In this document: one piece after another, positions 1 to 11,940 of the stretch
Layout of the letters: the number at the start of each line of letters is the position of its first letter
Position numbering within the stretch: position 1 is the stretch's first letter
NCBI GenBank assembly: GCA_018292915.2
Contig: JACVVK020000221.1
Coordinates: forward strand, 1,035,557 to 1,099,556
From: Batillaria attramentaria
Taxonomy: Eukaryota; Mollusca; Gastropoda; Batillariidae
Length of the DNA: 64,000 nt
Direction: 5' to 3'
Translations under genes and position numbers: made by a program
The notes under the pieces: model-generated
The model's input: the letters and a program-made list of their open reading frames with translations, nothing else
What the model was told of the DNA's origin: nothing
The model's database searches: none

Positions 1-41
1 TTTTTGTTATTAGCCTTCCAGCCATCCACCCCCTCTTGCCC

Positions 42-72
<31 letters not shown>

Positions 73-860
73 CATTTTCTCCCTATATTCCTGTAGCTTA
101 CAGATTGTTCTTTCTTTGCTCATATTCTCGTTCTTTAGCAACGGCAAATTCGAACAAGGTATTTCTGCCAAAACTTTTACCGTTGGAATATCAAGATTAT
201 TGTCGTTGTCATTGTCATTGCCATTGTCTGTGTGTGTGCGTGTGGCGGGGGAGGGGGGAAGAGTTTGGTACATGTCAGAAGAAAAAAAAACCACACGTCT
301 CACTACTACATCAAAATTGCTTGTGGCGGAACGACAGCAGTGTAATTTCACACGAAAAAATCTGTCTCAGTGGGAAAATCCACCCAGGGATGTCTGACAT
401 GTATACAAACACTCTCTCTTTCTCTCTCTCTCTGCATTTGCGCGAGCGTGCATGCGTGCGTGCGTGCGTGATTCAGTCTATTTCTGAAGAAAACCTTCTA
501 TTCATGTTCAATTGAGACGTGCTCATTTTTCTTCCAGTGTCAGAAGAGCCTAGCCGGGATAACCGAACAAGAAGAGCGTTGGAATTTCCATCGGGTCTGA
601 GTTCCAGTTAAATACGGAGCTTTCAAAAGGAACAACAACCAAAATGCAGTTGAACTAAATACGGTAGGGCACAACTTTTGTTTGCACAGTTGTGTATTAA
701 TTAAGCCCTTCCAAATCCGCAGATCTCGATACAAATAGACGTTATTTTTACCTCATATTAATTATTAATATAAAAAAAATCCTATCATTTTAGATAGTTT
801 TCCAATTTCATTATTTATTCAGGGACATTTAAAGATATTACGGAACAAAAATTCCACACA
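1..860. other. Gene-free left edge with simple repeats
   Basis: No coding exon is recognisable here. A (C)n(CT)n tract lies at about 41-73, a (CT)n tract near 414-434 and a short (GCGT)n near 451-470. The remainder is AT-rich unique-looking DNA leading into the tandem array that follows. Confidence 0.6.
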
Positions 861-1786
861 TGCTATTTACATTTCATAACCGTAATCATTAAGCAGTTGC
901 ATAAGGGTGTTTTTGCCAAGAACCTATGATCATCTTGACACAGAAATCTTATGTAAATCAAATTCAACAGATGATACCGTCGTCCGTTGTTATCAATGTC
1001 CACAATCTGTGATAGTGTGGGCAGGGATTTCTCCTGATTCGGTTTGGTTCCGTTGTGCCAGTAAACATATTGGTACGCTCTAGTGGTTCTAATTTGAGGA
1101 ATAATTAGGAGTTTTAACTGTATACTGCTGCTGTCCTGTGCCATTTTTATCAAAACGAAATCTACAGTATCACAAAAACAGCCGTTACTTAATAAACAAA
1201 AAAAACAAGAAATCCGTGGCTTGTCGGTCATTACCTTATTTAGTAAAATTTGGAATGCCTGTGTGTTGTCAATGACCGCCTTATATGGCATTGTAGGCGG
1301 GGATTTATCGTAATTCGGTGCTGGGTTTGGTTCTGGAATGCCAGTAAACATTTTGGTCAGCTCTAGATGTTCTAATTTGAAGAATAATTAGGAGTTTTAT
1401 CTGCACACTGCTGCTGTCCTAACTGTATCATTTCTATCAATTCTACAGTATCACGAAAACAGCCCTTACTTTACAAACAGATAGCAGGAAATCCGTTTCT
1501 TGTCGGTCATTACCTCATTTAGTAACATATGGCATGCCTATTTGTGTGTTGTCAATGGCCGCCTTATATGGCATTGTAGGCGGGGATTTATCCTAATTCG
1601 GTGCTGGGTTTGGTTCTGGGGTGCCAGTAAACATATTGGAACACTCTAGATGTTCTAATTTGAAGAATAATTAAGAATTTTAACTGTACTCTGCTGCTGT
1701 TCTAACTGTATCATTTCTATCAGTTCACGAAAACAGCCCTTGCTTTACAAACAGATAAGCAGGAAATCCGTTTCTTGTCGGTCATT

Positions 1787-1958
1787 GGGGAGCCGGGGTG
1801 GCCGAATGGTAGAGCGTTGGACTTCTAATGCTCGGGTCGTGAGTTCGATCCTGGCTGGGGCCAAATATTTGTGCTGGCTTTTTCATCGTTGCCCCGTCTT
1901 TGATATCACCCGTATGTGGGGGAAAAGGACGTTAAACCCCCAAACACCCACCCACCCT
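1787..1958 (+). mobile_element. tRNA-Arg-like SINE, copy 1, with 14-bp TSD
   Basis: The tRNA-like head has an A box (GTGGCCGAATGG), an anticodon-loop region ACTTCTAA as in tRNA-Arg(UCU) and a B box (GAGTTCGATCC). The tRNA-unrelated body has GCCCCGTCTTTGATATCACC and AAAGGACGTTAAACCCCC and ends in CACCCACCC. TCTTGTCGGTCATT stands directly on both sides and is a target-site duplication; it is satellite-array sequence, so the SINE landed inside the array. Confidence 0.9.
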
Positions 1959-2246
1959 CTTGTCGGTCATTACCTTGTTTAGTAACATTTGGAATGCCTA
2001 TTTGTGTGTTGTCAATGACCGCCCTTGGTGGCTTTGAAGGCGGGGATTTATCCTAATTCGGTGCTGGGTTTGGTTCTGGGGTGCCAGTAAACATATTGGA
2101 ACACTCTAGATGTTCTAATTTGAAGAATAATTTAGAATTTTAACTGTACTCTGCTGCTGTTCTAACTGTATCATTTCTATCAGTTCACGAAAACAGCCCT
2201 TACTTTACAAATAGATAAGCAGGAAATCCGTTTCTTGTCGGTCATT

Positions 2247-2418
2247 GGGGAGCCGGGGTGGCCGAATGGTAGAGCGTTGGACTTCTAATGCTCGGGTCGT
2301 GAGTTCGATCCTGGCTGGGGCCAAATATTTGTGCTGGCTTTTTCATCGTTGCCCCGTCTTTGATATCACCCGTATGTGGGGGAAAAGGACGTTAAACCCC
2401 CAAACACCCACCCACCCT
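2247..2418 (+). mobile_element. tRNA-Arg-like SINE, copy 2 (tandem duplicate of copy 1)
   Basis: This copy lies exactly 460 bp after copy 1, reads identically through the element, and has the same 14-bp flanking duplication at the same position in the satellite monomer. It therefore arose by tandem duplication of an already SINE-bearing unit, not by a second insertion. Confidence 0.88.
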
Positions 2419-3239
2419 CTTGTCGGTCATTACCTTGTTTAGTAACATTTGGAATGCCTATTTGTGTGTTGTCAATGACCGCCCTTGGTGGCTTTGTAGG
2501 CGGGGATTTATCGTAATTCGGTGCTGGGTTTGGTTCTGGGATGCCAGTACACATTTTGGTCAGCTCTAGATGTTCTAATTAATTTTGAAGAATAATTAGG
2601 AGTTTTAACTGTATACTTCCTCTGTCCTGTGCCATTTTTATCAAAACCAATTCTACAGTATCACAAAAACAGCCGTAACTTAATAAACAGAAAAACAAGA
2701 AATCCGTGGCTTGTCGGTCATTACCTTATTTAGTAAACTTTACAATGCCTATTAATTTGTGTGTTGTCAGTGACCGCCCTTTGTGGCTTTGTAGGCGGAG
2801 ATTTATCGTAATTCGGTGCTGGGTTTGGTTCTGAAGTTGAAGAATAATTAGGAGTTTTAACTGTATTCTGCTGCTGTCCTAACTGTATCATTTCTATCAA
2901 TTCTACAGTATCACGAAAACAGCCCTTACTTTATAAACAGATAAGCAGGAAATCCGTTTCTTGTCGGTCATTACCTTGTTTCGTAACATTCGGAATGCCT
3001 ATTTGTGTGTTGTCAATGACCGCCTTATATGGCATTGTAGGCGGCGATTTATCGTAATTCGGTGCTGGGTTTGGTTCTGGGATGCCAGTAAACATATTGG
3101 AACGCTCTAGATGTTCTAAGTTGAAGGATAATCACGAGTTTTAACTGTACTCTGCTGTTGTTTTTGCTTGCGCGGCAATAAGCCCTAAATAACTAACTAA
3201 TGACATTGTCCTAACTGTATCGTTTCTATCAAGTCTACA

Positions 3240-3596
3240 CAGGGTTCGCGCTAGGATTTTTCAAAACCAGTCCCCTCGCCTCCTACCCCGACCGTTTTTC
3301 AGCAACTCTGAGCAAAACCAGTCCCTGTGAAAAAATTCCGGTAGCACTGCAAATAATGATGTAAATATTTGCAAGCACAATTCAGAGAGATAAAGGCAAG
3401 TGCCGCTAGTCAAGCCCGAGCCACAAAATTTGTATGAACGATCAAAGCCTGTTCAATTTTTATTTTTTCTCCCATAAATCTGTAACCAGTCCCAGCAAAA
3501 TAAAACCAGTCCCTGGGACTGACAGCTAAAAAATTTCCAGTATTTCCTCTTTATGACCAGTAATTTACTGGTAATTGCCAGTTAACCCGAACCCTG
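3240..3596. mobile_element. Non-autonomous DNA transposon (hAT-like MITE) in the array
   Basis: The element begins CAGGGTTCG and ends CGAACCCTG. TCTACA is duplicated on both sides (3234-3239 and 3597-3602). Neighbouring array units read TTCTACAGTATCACG without interruption and serve as the empty site. The interior repeats AACCAGTCCC several times and has no coding capacity. The CAGGG terminus is hAT-like; the visible TSD of 6-7 bp is shorter than the usual 8, so the superfamily is tentative. Confidence 0.75.
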
Positions 3597-4941
3597 TCTA
3601 CAGTATCACGAAAGCAGCTCTAACGTAATAAACAGATGGACAAGAAATCCGTTTCTTGTCGGTCATTACCTTATTTAGTAAGAGTCAGAATGCGTAGCTG
3701 TGTGTTGTCAATGACCGCCTCATGTGGCATTGAAGGCGGGCATTTCTCCTAAATCGATGCTGGGTTTGGGTCCGGGATGGCCAGTTAAGGGACTGGAACC
3801 GTCTAGATGTTCTAATCTGAAGAATAAGTAGGAGATTTAACTGTACTCAGCTGCTGTCTGCTGTATAGCTCTTTCTACGCACGAAAACAACAGAAAAACA
3901 AGAAATCCGTTCCTTCTACGGCTTTTCCTTATTTAGTCAGAAGCCTGGCTGTGTGTTGTCAATGGCCGCTCTATGTGGCAATGCGGGTAGGGATTTATCT
4001 TCAGTCGGTGCTGTCTTCCGTCCCCCAAGTGGAAGCAACAACAACACCAACAAACGGATTGGAAACCTCTTGATATTTTTGTCTGAAGACTTATTTTGAG
4101 TTTTAACTGCACATAGCTGATGTCTGAATTTGTCTACTGTCTAACTTCGTCCGCTGTTTAGCATTTCCCGGCAACAAAGCCATCTCTACACAGTTTCACG
4201 AATGCAGCCTTTACGTAAATAAGCGACAAACAAAAGATCCGTTTCTCGTACGGGATTTTCCTTATTTGGTAAGATTTGGAATTCCCATCCGTGTGTTATC
4301 AATGACCAGTTGTGTAACATTTTTACGGTGTTGCGGGGATTTATCCTAGTTAGGTGCTCGCTTTCTTTCCTTTTTTTCTAAGCGGGTTAGACTCGCCATA
4401 ATCTAGTTTGAAGAATAACCATAAATGTTTGCTTTTACGTAACTGTGCTCAGCTGCTGTCCTAACCGTATTATTTCCACCCAAACCATTTCTATGGTTTC
4501 ACAAAAACAGCCCTTCCGTGATATTTAACAGACAAACAAGATATTTTTTTTTTGTCGGGTATTACCTTATTTATTTGACAATTTGAAGAATAATTAGGAG
4601 TTTTAACTGCTGCTGTTGTCTGATTCTGATTGCTGTGTAGCATTTCCATCTCATTTCTACACAATTTCACGAAAACAACAGAAACACAATAGGATTAATC
4701 TTGTACAGTATTTTCCTTACCAGGTAATGTTCGGTGGGATTTGAAATGCTTAGCTGTGTGTTGTCAATGACAATTTGAAGAATAATTAGCAGTTTTAACT
4801 GAGCTCAGCTGCTGTCTGATTTTGTCTGCTGTATAGCGTTGCCATCAAAGCCATTTCTATATACAGTTTCACGAAAACAACAACAAGAACAAAACACAAT
4901 AAGATTAATCTTGTACAGTATTTTCCTTGCCAGGTAATATA

Positions 4942-5051
<110 letters not shown>

Positions 5052-6049
5052 ATTGGAACTCTCTTGATAATCTTGTTTGAAAATTATTTGGAGTTCTATC
5101 TGTACTCAGTTGATGTCTGATTGTGTCTGCTGTCTAGGATTTTCATCAAAGGCATTTCTACACGGTTTCATAAGGAGAAGCGTTACGTAGTTTACAGACA
5201 AACAAGAAATCCATTTCTTGCATGGCATTTCATTGGGTTGTAAGGTTCGGAAGGCCTAGATGTGCGTTATCAATGACCAACTGTATATGAAATTGTAGCG
5301 ATGTGAGCGGGCGGTTTATCCCAATTCTGTGCTGGATTTGGCTCCGGGAAGAAGTAAACAGATTGAAATCCCTTTGATATTCTAATCTGAAGACTAATTT
5401 GCAAGTTTTGTTTATACTCAGCTGCTGCCTGAACTGTAGCATTTCCGACAAAGACATTTTTAACTAATGAGAGACATCGTTGGGAGAAAATGCAGCCAGG
5501 CTTGGAAATCCGAAAATTAATTCTGGTGTTTGCTGTCTGCTTTTGTCTGCTGTCTGATCCCCGTACACCCAGTCAACCTTCTTGTATAAGTGAAAGACAA
5601 ATAAAACCCCGTTTCCTGTTTGTGGATTCTTTATCTAGTGATTTTTTCAATGCTAGGCTGGTTTAACCTGACTTAGAAAGGTATTTGCGTGAGCTTAAAG
5701 GGGAAAAAGACTAACTCCAGCAACATTGACAGCAAAACAGACAAAATAGCATGAAATCTGGAGAAACAATTTATGGGATGGGGCTATTCCTCCTTGCCTA
5801 ATGCTAGGCTGGTTTTAACCTGACTCCGAAGGGTATTTGGATGAGCTTAAAGTTAAACTTGCCTGGTCCTATTTCATGTTAAACTTTCCCGAAAACAACA
5901 AAGCACATCACAAACAACAAATCTGTTTCTTGTGTCGTGTTTCCTTATCCAGTAAAATTTGAAATGTCTATAGGTCGGTTTTAACTTGACTTTTCATCGT
6001 GTTTATATCAACCTATACTACTGACTTGCCAGTTATTCGTAACCTGGCT

Positions 6050-6153
6050 GGAGCCAAATATTTGTGCTGGCTTTTCACCGTTGCCCCGTCTTTGATATTA
6101 CCCGTATGTGGTGAAAAAGGACGTTAAACCCCCAAACACCCACCCACCCTTGC
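6050..6153 (+). mobile_element. tRNA-Arg-like SINE, 3' part
   Basis: Starts within the tRNA-like head (CTGGCTGGAGCCAAATATTTG) and runs through the CCCCGTCTTTGATATTACCC and GGACGTTAAACCCCC blocks to CACCCACCC. It is 5'-truncated and lies in the decayed part of the satellite array. Confidence 0.85.
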
Positions 6154-6192
6154 CAGTTAATCCTACTGGATGCTACACAGCTTCACGAAGAC

Positions 6193-6218
6193 CAGGGACT
6201 TACATATGTAAGTCCCTG
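6193..6218. repeat. 26-bp perfect palindrome
   Basis: CAGGGACTTACAT is followed directly by its exact reverse complement. It could extrude as a cruciform or mark a decayed foldback element. Confidence 0.85.
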
Positions 6219-6307
6219 CGAAGACGAACTTTATGTGAGTAAGAGACAAACAATAAACCCGTTTCCACTGTGGTATTTCCTTATTTAGGAAGGTTTGGAA
6301 TGCATAA

Positions 6308-6390
6308 CTGGTTTGTTGTTGTTGTTGTTGTTGTTGTTGTTTTGGTTGTTTTGTTTGTTTGTTTGTTTGTTTGTTTGTTTGTTTGTTTTT
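6308..6390. repeat. (GTT)n/(GTTT)n microsatellite
   Basis: Tandem GTT followed by GTTT units. Confidence 0.9.
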
Positions 6391-6558
6391 ACGTATTTAG
6401 ATCAGCTTCAACTCGCCCACTCCTGCTTAATGTTACCAGTTTGCTTCAAACAAACTTTATGTAAGTAACAAGCAAACACGATATTTCCTCGTTAGTAAGG
6501 TTTGGAATGCGTAGGCTGGATTTCACATAACAGAGAGAGAGAGAGAGAGAGAGAGAGC

Positions 6559-6835
6559 AGGAACAAAGGCGTCGCTGAAGCCGAAAACATGCGCTCAATC
6601 AGGTCAATTTCAAGTTAGGGGAAGTAAGTAAATGTAGGAGATGTGTGCTTTGTATGCCATTGGACAAGTCTGTCTTGCCGTACATTGGCAACAAGCCACA
6701 GTGGAGGGGGGGGGGGAAGAGGGGGAGGGGGTATCTACAATCCAACCGCTGAAACACCAAACAGATATAAGGGTATCTCACCATTCACTGGGCCCTCATT
6801 CCCCTCAACAACCTAGTCCATATGAATTGGTGATT
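6559..6835. repeat. Dispersed repeat, second copy at 31013-31307
   Basis: Aligns with 31013-31307 through AGGAACAAAGGCG, ACAAGTCTG.CTTGCC, GCAACAAGCCACAG, AAGGGTATCTCACCATTCA and CCATATGAATT. A (GA)n tract precedes this copy. No coding potential is conserved. The family is not recognised. Confidence 0.75.
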
Positions 6836-7017
6836 TTAGCCGCTCACGACCATATATATATAAGCTTCAATTTGTCAGTTTTAGGTTCACCCCGAAGGAC
6901 ACATGAATATACGAGTGTATACGGATATTCGGGAGCGGATAGAATTTCCCTAACTCCGGTATGAGACTGTATCAGATATCAGTTACAATAAGTTAGCTTC
7001 AATAAACAATTGACAAT

Positions 7018-7720
7018 ACCCACCCATACCCCCTCCCTTCTCTGCATACCATGACACACGGGATCGGCAGGAGGTATTGGAGGAATTCCAGTTGATGTTT
7101 TGAAGACGGACATTCCAGTGAGAAACTGTGACGTGTTTAGATGAATCTTGCAAGACTGACGTGAAACTATGACGTGTTTAGATGAATCTTGCAAGACTGA
7201 CGTGACAGTTTGTACTCGTAAGCATTTGAAGTGAGCAAATTTTTTGACAGGGCTATTTCGAAATCGGCGAAATTCATATGAACCATCTTAGACGTGCGCG
7301 CGCAATGCATTCTACTGCCCGGACGTTCGCAAAGTCTGGCACCAAAAACGGGAAATGTCGCCAGAACAGGTTTGAGGATTTATTTAGGAAAGGTTTTGAG
7401 TACCCATCCATACCCCCTCCCTTCTCTGCATAGCATGACTCACGGGATCGACAGGAGGAACTGGAGGAACTTTTTGAGGACGGACACTCCAGTGAGAAAC
7501 TATGACGTGTTTAGATGAATTTTGCAAGACTGACGTGACAGTTTGTACTCGTAAGCATTTAAAAGTGAGCAAATTTTTTGACAGGGCTATTTCGAAATCG
7601 TCGAAATTCATATGAACCATCTTAGACGTGCGCGCGCAATGCATTCTGCTGCCCGGACGTTCGCAAAGTCTGGCACCAAAAGTGGGAAATGCCGCCAGAA
7701 CAGGTTTGGAGATTTCTTCA
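7018..7720. repeat. Tandem duplication, 384-bp offset
   Basis: The block ATACCCCCTCCCTTCTCTGC at 7026 recurs at 7410. The match continues through AGACGTGCGCGCGCAATGCA and GCCAGAACAGGTTTG. The first copy has an additional internal duplication of about 40 bp (GACGTGTTTAGATGAATCTT twice within 7130-7200). No gene is seen in either copy. Confidence 0.85.
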
Positions 7721-7830
7721 TTCTCATTCTCATTTTTTTTTTAAAATTATTTCATAAGAATTTTACTTTGTGAAAGTTTCTATTTTCGCGTTTTGTGGAG
7801 TGACACGAACCTACATAGGTGGGACCAGAT

Positions 7831-7831
<1 letters not shown>

Positions 7832-7879
<48 letters not shown>

Positions 7880-7884
7880 CGCGC

Positions 7885-7921
<37 letters not shown>
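7832..7921. repeat. (GT)n(GC)n(GCGT)n compound microsatellite
   Basis: A compound dinucleotide tract; the alternating purine-pyrimidine pattern is prone to Z-DNA. Confidence 0.9.
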
Positions 7922-7922
<1 letters not shown>

Positions 7923-8379
7923 AGGGACAGTGTGGTTAAATTGGTCGACAGAAGTACAAGTTTTTGAGGTATTTTCTTTGATTCCCCCCTTTTCCCTCAG
8001 CCGATTTCAGTCATGCATATTTGAAAAGAAAAGTGACACGTAGGAGAACATCAAGAATCTTAGCCGGTTGACTTCTGTCATTCCGGGCCCTTGGCGTTTA
8101 CAAAACGTGAAACTGGGTTTGACTCAAACTGGGGAAAAAAAAAGACATGCACTCTTTGCCTCTATCGATTTCCTCTCGACTTGACCGGCTTCACGGAGGT
8201 AATGACGGTTTCTTTTCCAAACGCCAGAGCTCCCCTGGGGCCACCAGGTCAGCGTCTGCTTCGCCTTATGCCCTGTCATTAACTCATTATGCTCCGTCTG
8301 GCAATGCCATTTACACGCACCGTCTCCATATATGAACCATAATTATAGGTAAGGGCTGCACTCAGTCTTGGCCTTTTCG

Positions 8380-8418
<39 letters not shown>

Positions 8419-8463
8419 GTGGTTGTTGTTGTTTTATGTGGTTTTGTTGTTGTTGTTGTTATT
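8380..8463. repeat. (GTT)n microsatellite
   Basis: A run of TTG units with a few interruptions. Confidence 0.85.
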
Positions 8464-8717
8464 CTCTTTTACTTTATTTTCCCTTTTAGGAAAATTCGGG
8501 CTGCTTCCCCCGAGAGAAACGTGACACCGCGGTGCAGCGCCACCCAACATACCTATCCTAATTTTGAATTTTACTATAGGATGAAAGCCGGATAGCCCGG
8601 AGAGAAACCCCCCGATGAGCAGCCCGGTAGGCAGGAAAATCCGGTATTAGGCCACCACTCACCCACTTTTCCAGTTTAGTTTGGGTGAAAAGCGACAAGG
8701 CTTTGATTCCAAAACGC

Positions 8718-8730
8718 TCGCACGCACGCA

Positions 8731-8806
<76 letters not shown>
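8718..8806. repeat. (CACG)n(CA)n microsatellite
   Basis: A short GCAC-rich start leads into a long CA run. Confidence 0.9.
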
Positions 8807-8807
<1 letters not shown>

Positions 8808-9179
8808 CTTTTACGACGGATTCCGTATAGTGTTTAAACACGTCATGCAGAAATTGCGTAACTGACATAGCGCAGCTTTTGGAATTGTCCCGTTCAAAGT
8901 GGATCTCACCAAACCGATATGAGCTGTGTATCCATGTGTGTCGCGGGCGCAGAACTGAACTGAGAGATCTACAATTAACCCATGCGCCTCCTGGAAATCA
9001 TCTACAGTTCTGTGGCCGGCCAAAGGCCATAGTGATTACCAAAGAATACAGAGCTGCCGGAAGTCGTCAGAGAGGATAACCAGGCTCGCGCCCTTACTGT
9101 CGGAACCTGTGGGAGGTTATTATCCCCGCCCCGAATACAGGTTGTTCAGCTCGCTAGATAAGGTCAACGAAAACCTTTG

Positions 9180-9870
9180 TGTGATTCCTATTGCGTAAAA
9201 TGCTGCAGGCAACACACCTCGAAATGCATCGAAATTCACGAAACCGACAAAACCAAAATCGACCAGCTAAATAATCACGCGTTGGGGGGGGGGGGGGGGG
9301 GGGGATTTAAAGAGTGTTCTGAAATTAAGCAAATGTCACTGAGTTAAAACGCAACTGATGTTCCTATTACATAAAATCTGCGGACAATACCCTAGATGCG
9401 CATCCAAATTCACACAGCAAAACACAAATAACCATGCGTAGGGAAATTTTAATATAGATTGACGCGTCAGTTAAAACCCTGTATAAATCTAAATATTCAT
9501 ATTACATCAAATGCTGAGGGCAACATCCTAGAAATGCATTGAAATCCACAACAAAACCCAGACTCCATCAGCCAAATAATCATGTGTAGGGGATTTTTTT
9601 TTTAAATTTGAAAAATGTTAAGAAAAAAGGTTATATCATTCCTATTACAAAATTTGCTGCATGCAACACAACAGAAATGCATCAAAATTCACAATACAAA
9701 ACAAAAATAGGTCAGCGAAATATTCATGAGTAGGGGATTTTAAACAGAAATTTCAAGAATATCAAGAAGAAAACGTTATAGCAATCCTTTACTTGAAATG
9801 CTGCGGACAACGCCACATAACAGAAATACATCAAAATTTACAGCAAGAAAAAAAACATCCCAGATAGATA
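9180..9870. repeat. Degenerate tandem repeat, about 5 units of 125-175 bp
   Basis: Units start with a variant of TTCCTATTACATAAAATGCTG near 9184, 9360, 9500, 9637 and 9780. Each continues with GGCAACA, AATGCATCGAAATTCAC and CAGC.AAATAATCA.G.GTAGGGG. A 21-bp G run at 9284 lies in the first unit. No coding frame is shared. A related fragment lies near 22732-22845. Confidence 0.75.
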
Positions 9871-9899
9871 AGTTAAAGAACGCAGTGTGCGAGGGCAGG

Positions 9900-10290
9900 T
9901 TCGGTTTGTTTGGTTGGTTGGTGTTTTGGTTGTTTTTGTTGTTGTTGTTTTGGGGGTTGTTGTTGTTGTTGTTTTAGGTTTGTTTGCTTTTTTTTGTTGT
10001 TTTTTTGGTTTCTTTGTTTGTTGTTGCTTTGGGGGGTGTTTGTTTGTTGTTGTTGTTTGGGGGGGTTGTTTTGTTTTTTTTGTTTTTGGTTGTCGTTTTT
10101 ATTGTTGTTGTTGTTCTTGTTGTTTTCGGAGGGGGGATATAATTTTGTTTTGGTTGTTGTTTGTTTGTTTTGTTGTTGTTGTGGTTGTTGTTGTCGGGGG
10201 GGGGGTATAATTTTGTTTTGGTGGTTGTTTGCTTTTTGTTGTTGTTGTTGTTGTTGTTGTTTGTTTGTTTGTTGTTTTTTGTTTGATTTG

Positions 10291-10379
<89 letters not shown>

Positions 10380-10380
10380 G
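9900..10380. repeat. GTT-rich low-complexity DNA ending in (GT)n
   Basis: About 390 bp of GTT/GGTT/G-run sequence lead into an uninterrupted (GT)n at 10293-10378. The Cys-Val-rich open frames here are low-complexity artefacts. Confidence 0.9.
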
Positions 10381-10885
10381 TGTGCGTGCGTTCGTTTTTC
10401 TTTGGGAGGGGAGGGGGGCAGGGGTTATCGGGTTCAGTTCACCCCCATTCCATGTGCACGGGGATGAGGCTTATGGAGGGTCCTGTTCAGAGCCGGCCAG
10501 GTCACAAATAATGGCCACCAGCATCAAAGTGTCGACAGGAATCGCCATTTTCTTTACCGGCCATTTCAAAGTGACGTCCTTCTTGTGAATAAAAGGCGTC
10601 TATACGTTTACGTAGTCTCAAGGTCTTGTCTGGGACTGAAAGCCTGGGAGAGCGGCTGTCTGGAAACATTGGAGAGACATCCTGTGCTCGTGTACAGTGA
10701 GTGGCTGCTCTCACAAGGGACATCCTTTTTCCGGCTGTTCGCAAAGGCATTACGCGGGTCTTAGATTACACAGGGGGATCGGACGTCTCTTAAAAAGTGT
10801 GCTTCCTGCCCTTTGTTGAACGCTTCTTGTCAGAGTTCTACGTGTTCTAGAAAACTCTCTCTCTCTCTCTCCCTCTCTCTCTCTC

Positions 10886-11048
10886 GGGGAGCCGGGGTGG
10901 TCGAATGGTAGAGCGTTGGACTTCTAATCCTCGGGTCGTGAGTTCGTATCCCGGCTGGGGCCAAATATTTGTGCTGGTTTTTTCATCGTTGCTCCGTTTT
11001 TGATATCACCCTATGTGGTGGAAAAGGACGTTAAACCCCTAAACACCC

Positions 11049-11050
<2 letters not shown>
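10886..11050 (+). mobile_element. tRNA-Arg-like SINE inside a (CT)n tract
   Basis: Complete head to tail, from GGGGAGCCGGGGTGGTCGAATGG to AAACACCCACCC, flanked by (CT)n on both sides. The TSD is hidden in the microsatellite. Confidence 0.9.
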
Positions 11051-11087
<37 letters not shown>

Positions 11088-11263
11088 ATATGATTAATTT
11101 TTTTTTTTGTATTTGCAAAGGTCGCACGTGTGTGTGAATGCGTTTGTTCAAACACTGGTTACTGTACCCAATATGTCTCAAATTATCAATTACTTGGCAT
11201 TACGATGCATAACCATTAATTTTAATAATAATAATTAATTATAATAAATCACATTAATTAGTT

Positions 11264-11443
11264 AGTCCGGGTGGCCCACCCGAATGGTAGAGCGTTGGAC
11301 TCTCAATGCTCGGGTTGTGAGTTCGAATCCCGCCTGGGGCCAAAATTAATATTTGTGCTGGCCTTGTTTTTCTCGTTGCCCCGTCTTTGATATCACCCTT
11401 ACGTGGTGGAAAAGGACGTTAAACTTCCAAACACTCAACACCC
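11264..11443 (+). mobile_element. Diverged tRNA-derived SINE
   Basis: The head reads GAATGGTAGAGCGTTGGACT followed by CTCAATGCTCGGGTTGTG, so the anticodon-loop region differs from the ACTTCTAA type. The B box is GTTCGAATCC. The body blocks CCCCGTCTTTGATATCACCC and AAAGGACGTTAAAC are intact. Confidence 0.85.
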
Positions 11444-11508
11444 TAGGTGGCCCTCTCGCCCTGTGCTCGAGGATGTGGAGGCCACGAACACGGAGACTAC
11501 ACTGTCAT

Positions 11509-11510
<2 letters not shown>

Positions 11511-11586
<76 letters not shown>
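11511..11586. repeat. (TG)n(TC)n compound microsatellite
   Basis: A TG run changes directly to a TC run. Confidence 0.9.
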
Positions 11587-11590
<4 letters not shown>

Positions 11591-11889
11591 ATGTGCGCGT
11601 GCGTGTGCCCGTCCGCGCACGCTGTTTCGACGGTTACATACATGCCAGACATTGACTCGGTGACCGGCGTAACCCCGCAGTAATGACAGGTCAGCAAATA
11701 TCAAGTTACTGCAGACATCATTATGATGTTCTGATTGACAGCCTCCCCCCCCCCCCCCCTTTCAGGCCACAGTAACTGGCCTACCGTTCAACGTCTTTCT
11801 ACGGGCTTAGAACTTCTGTGCTGTGTCAAATCACGCTCTGCTCGGCAGACAAGGCATTCAGCAGATACACGGGGGCAAGTAAGATTGCG

Positions 11890-11940
11890 GAGGGTGGGTG
11901 AGTGTTTGGGGGTTTAACATCCTTTTCCACCACATAGGTA
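11890..11940 (-). mobile_element. SINE 3' fragment
   Basis: Only the reverse complement of the tail is present: GGGTGGGTGAGTGTTTGGGG and TTTAACATCCTTTTCCACCA. Confidence 0.75.

Noticed and set aside
1787..1860. Functional tRNA-Arg gene
   Set aside because: The heads diverge from tRNA pairing, occur many times, and are always followed by the same SINE body and flanked by TSDs.
1000..3720. CRISPR-like array
   Set aside because: Whole 280-bp units repeat with no short repeat/spacer pattern, in a eukaryotic genome.
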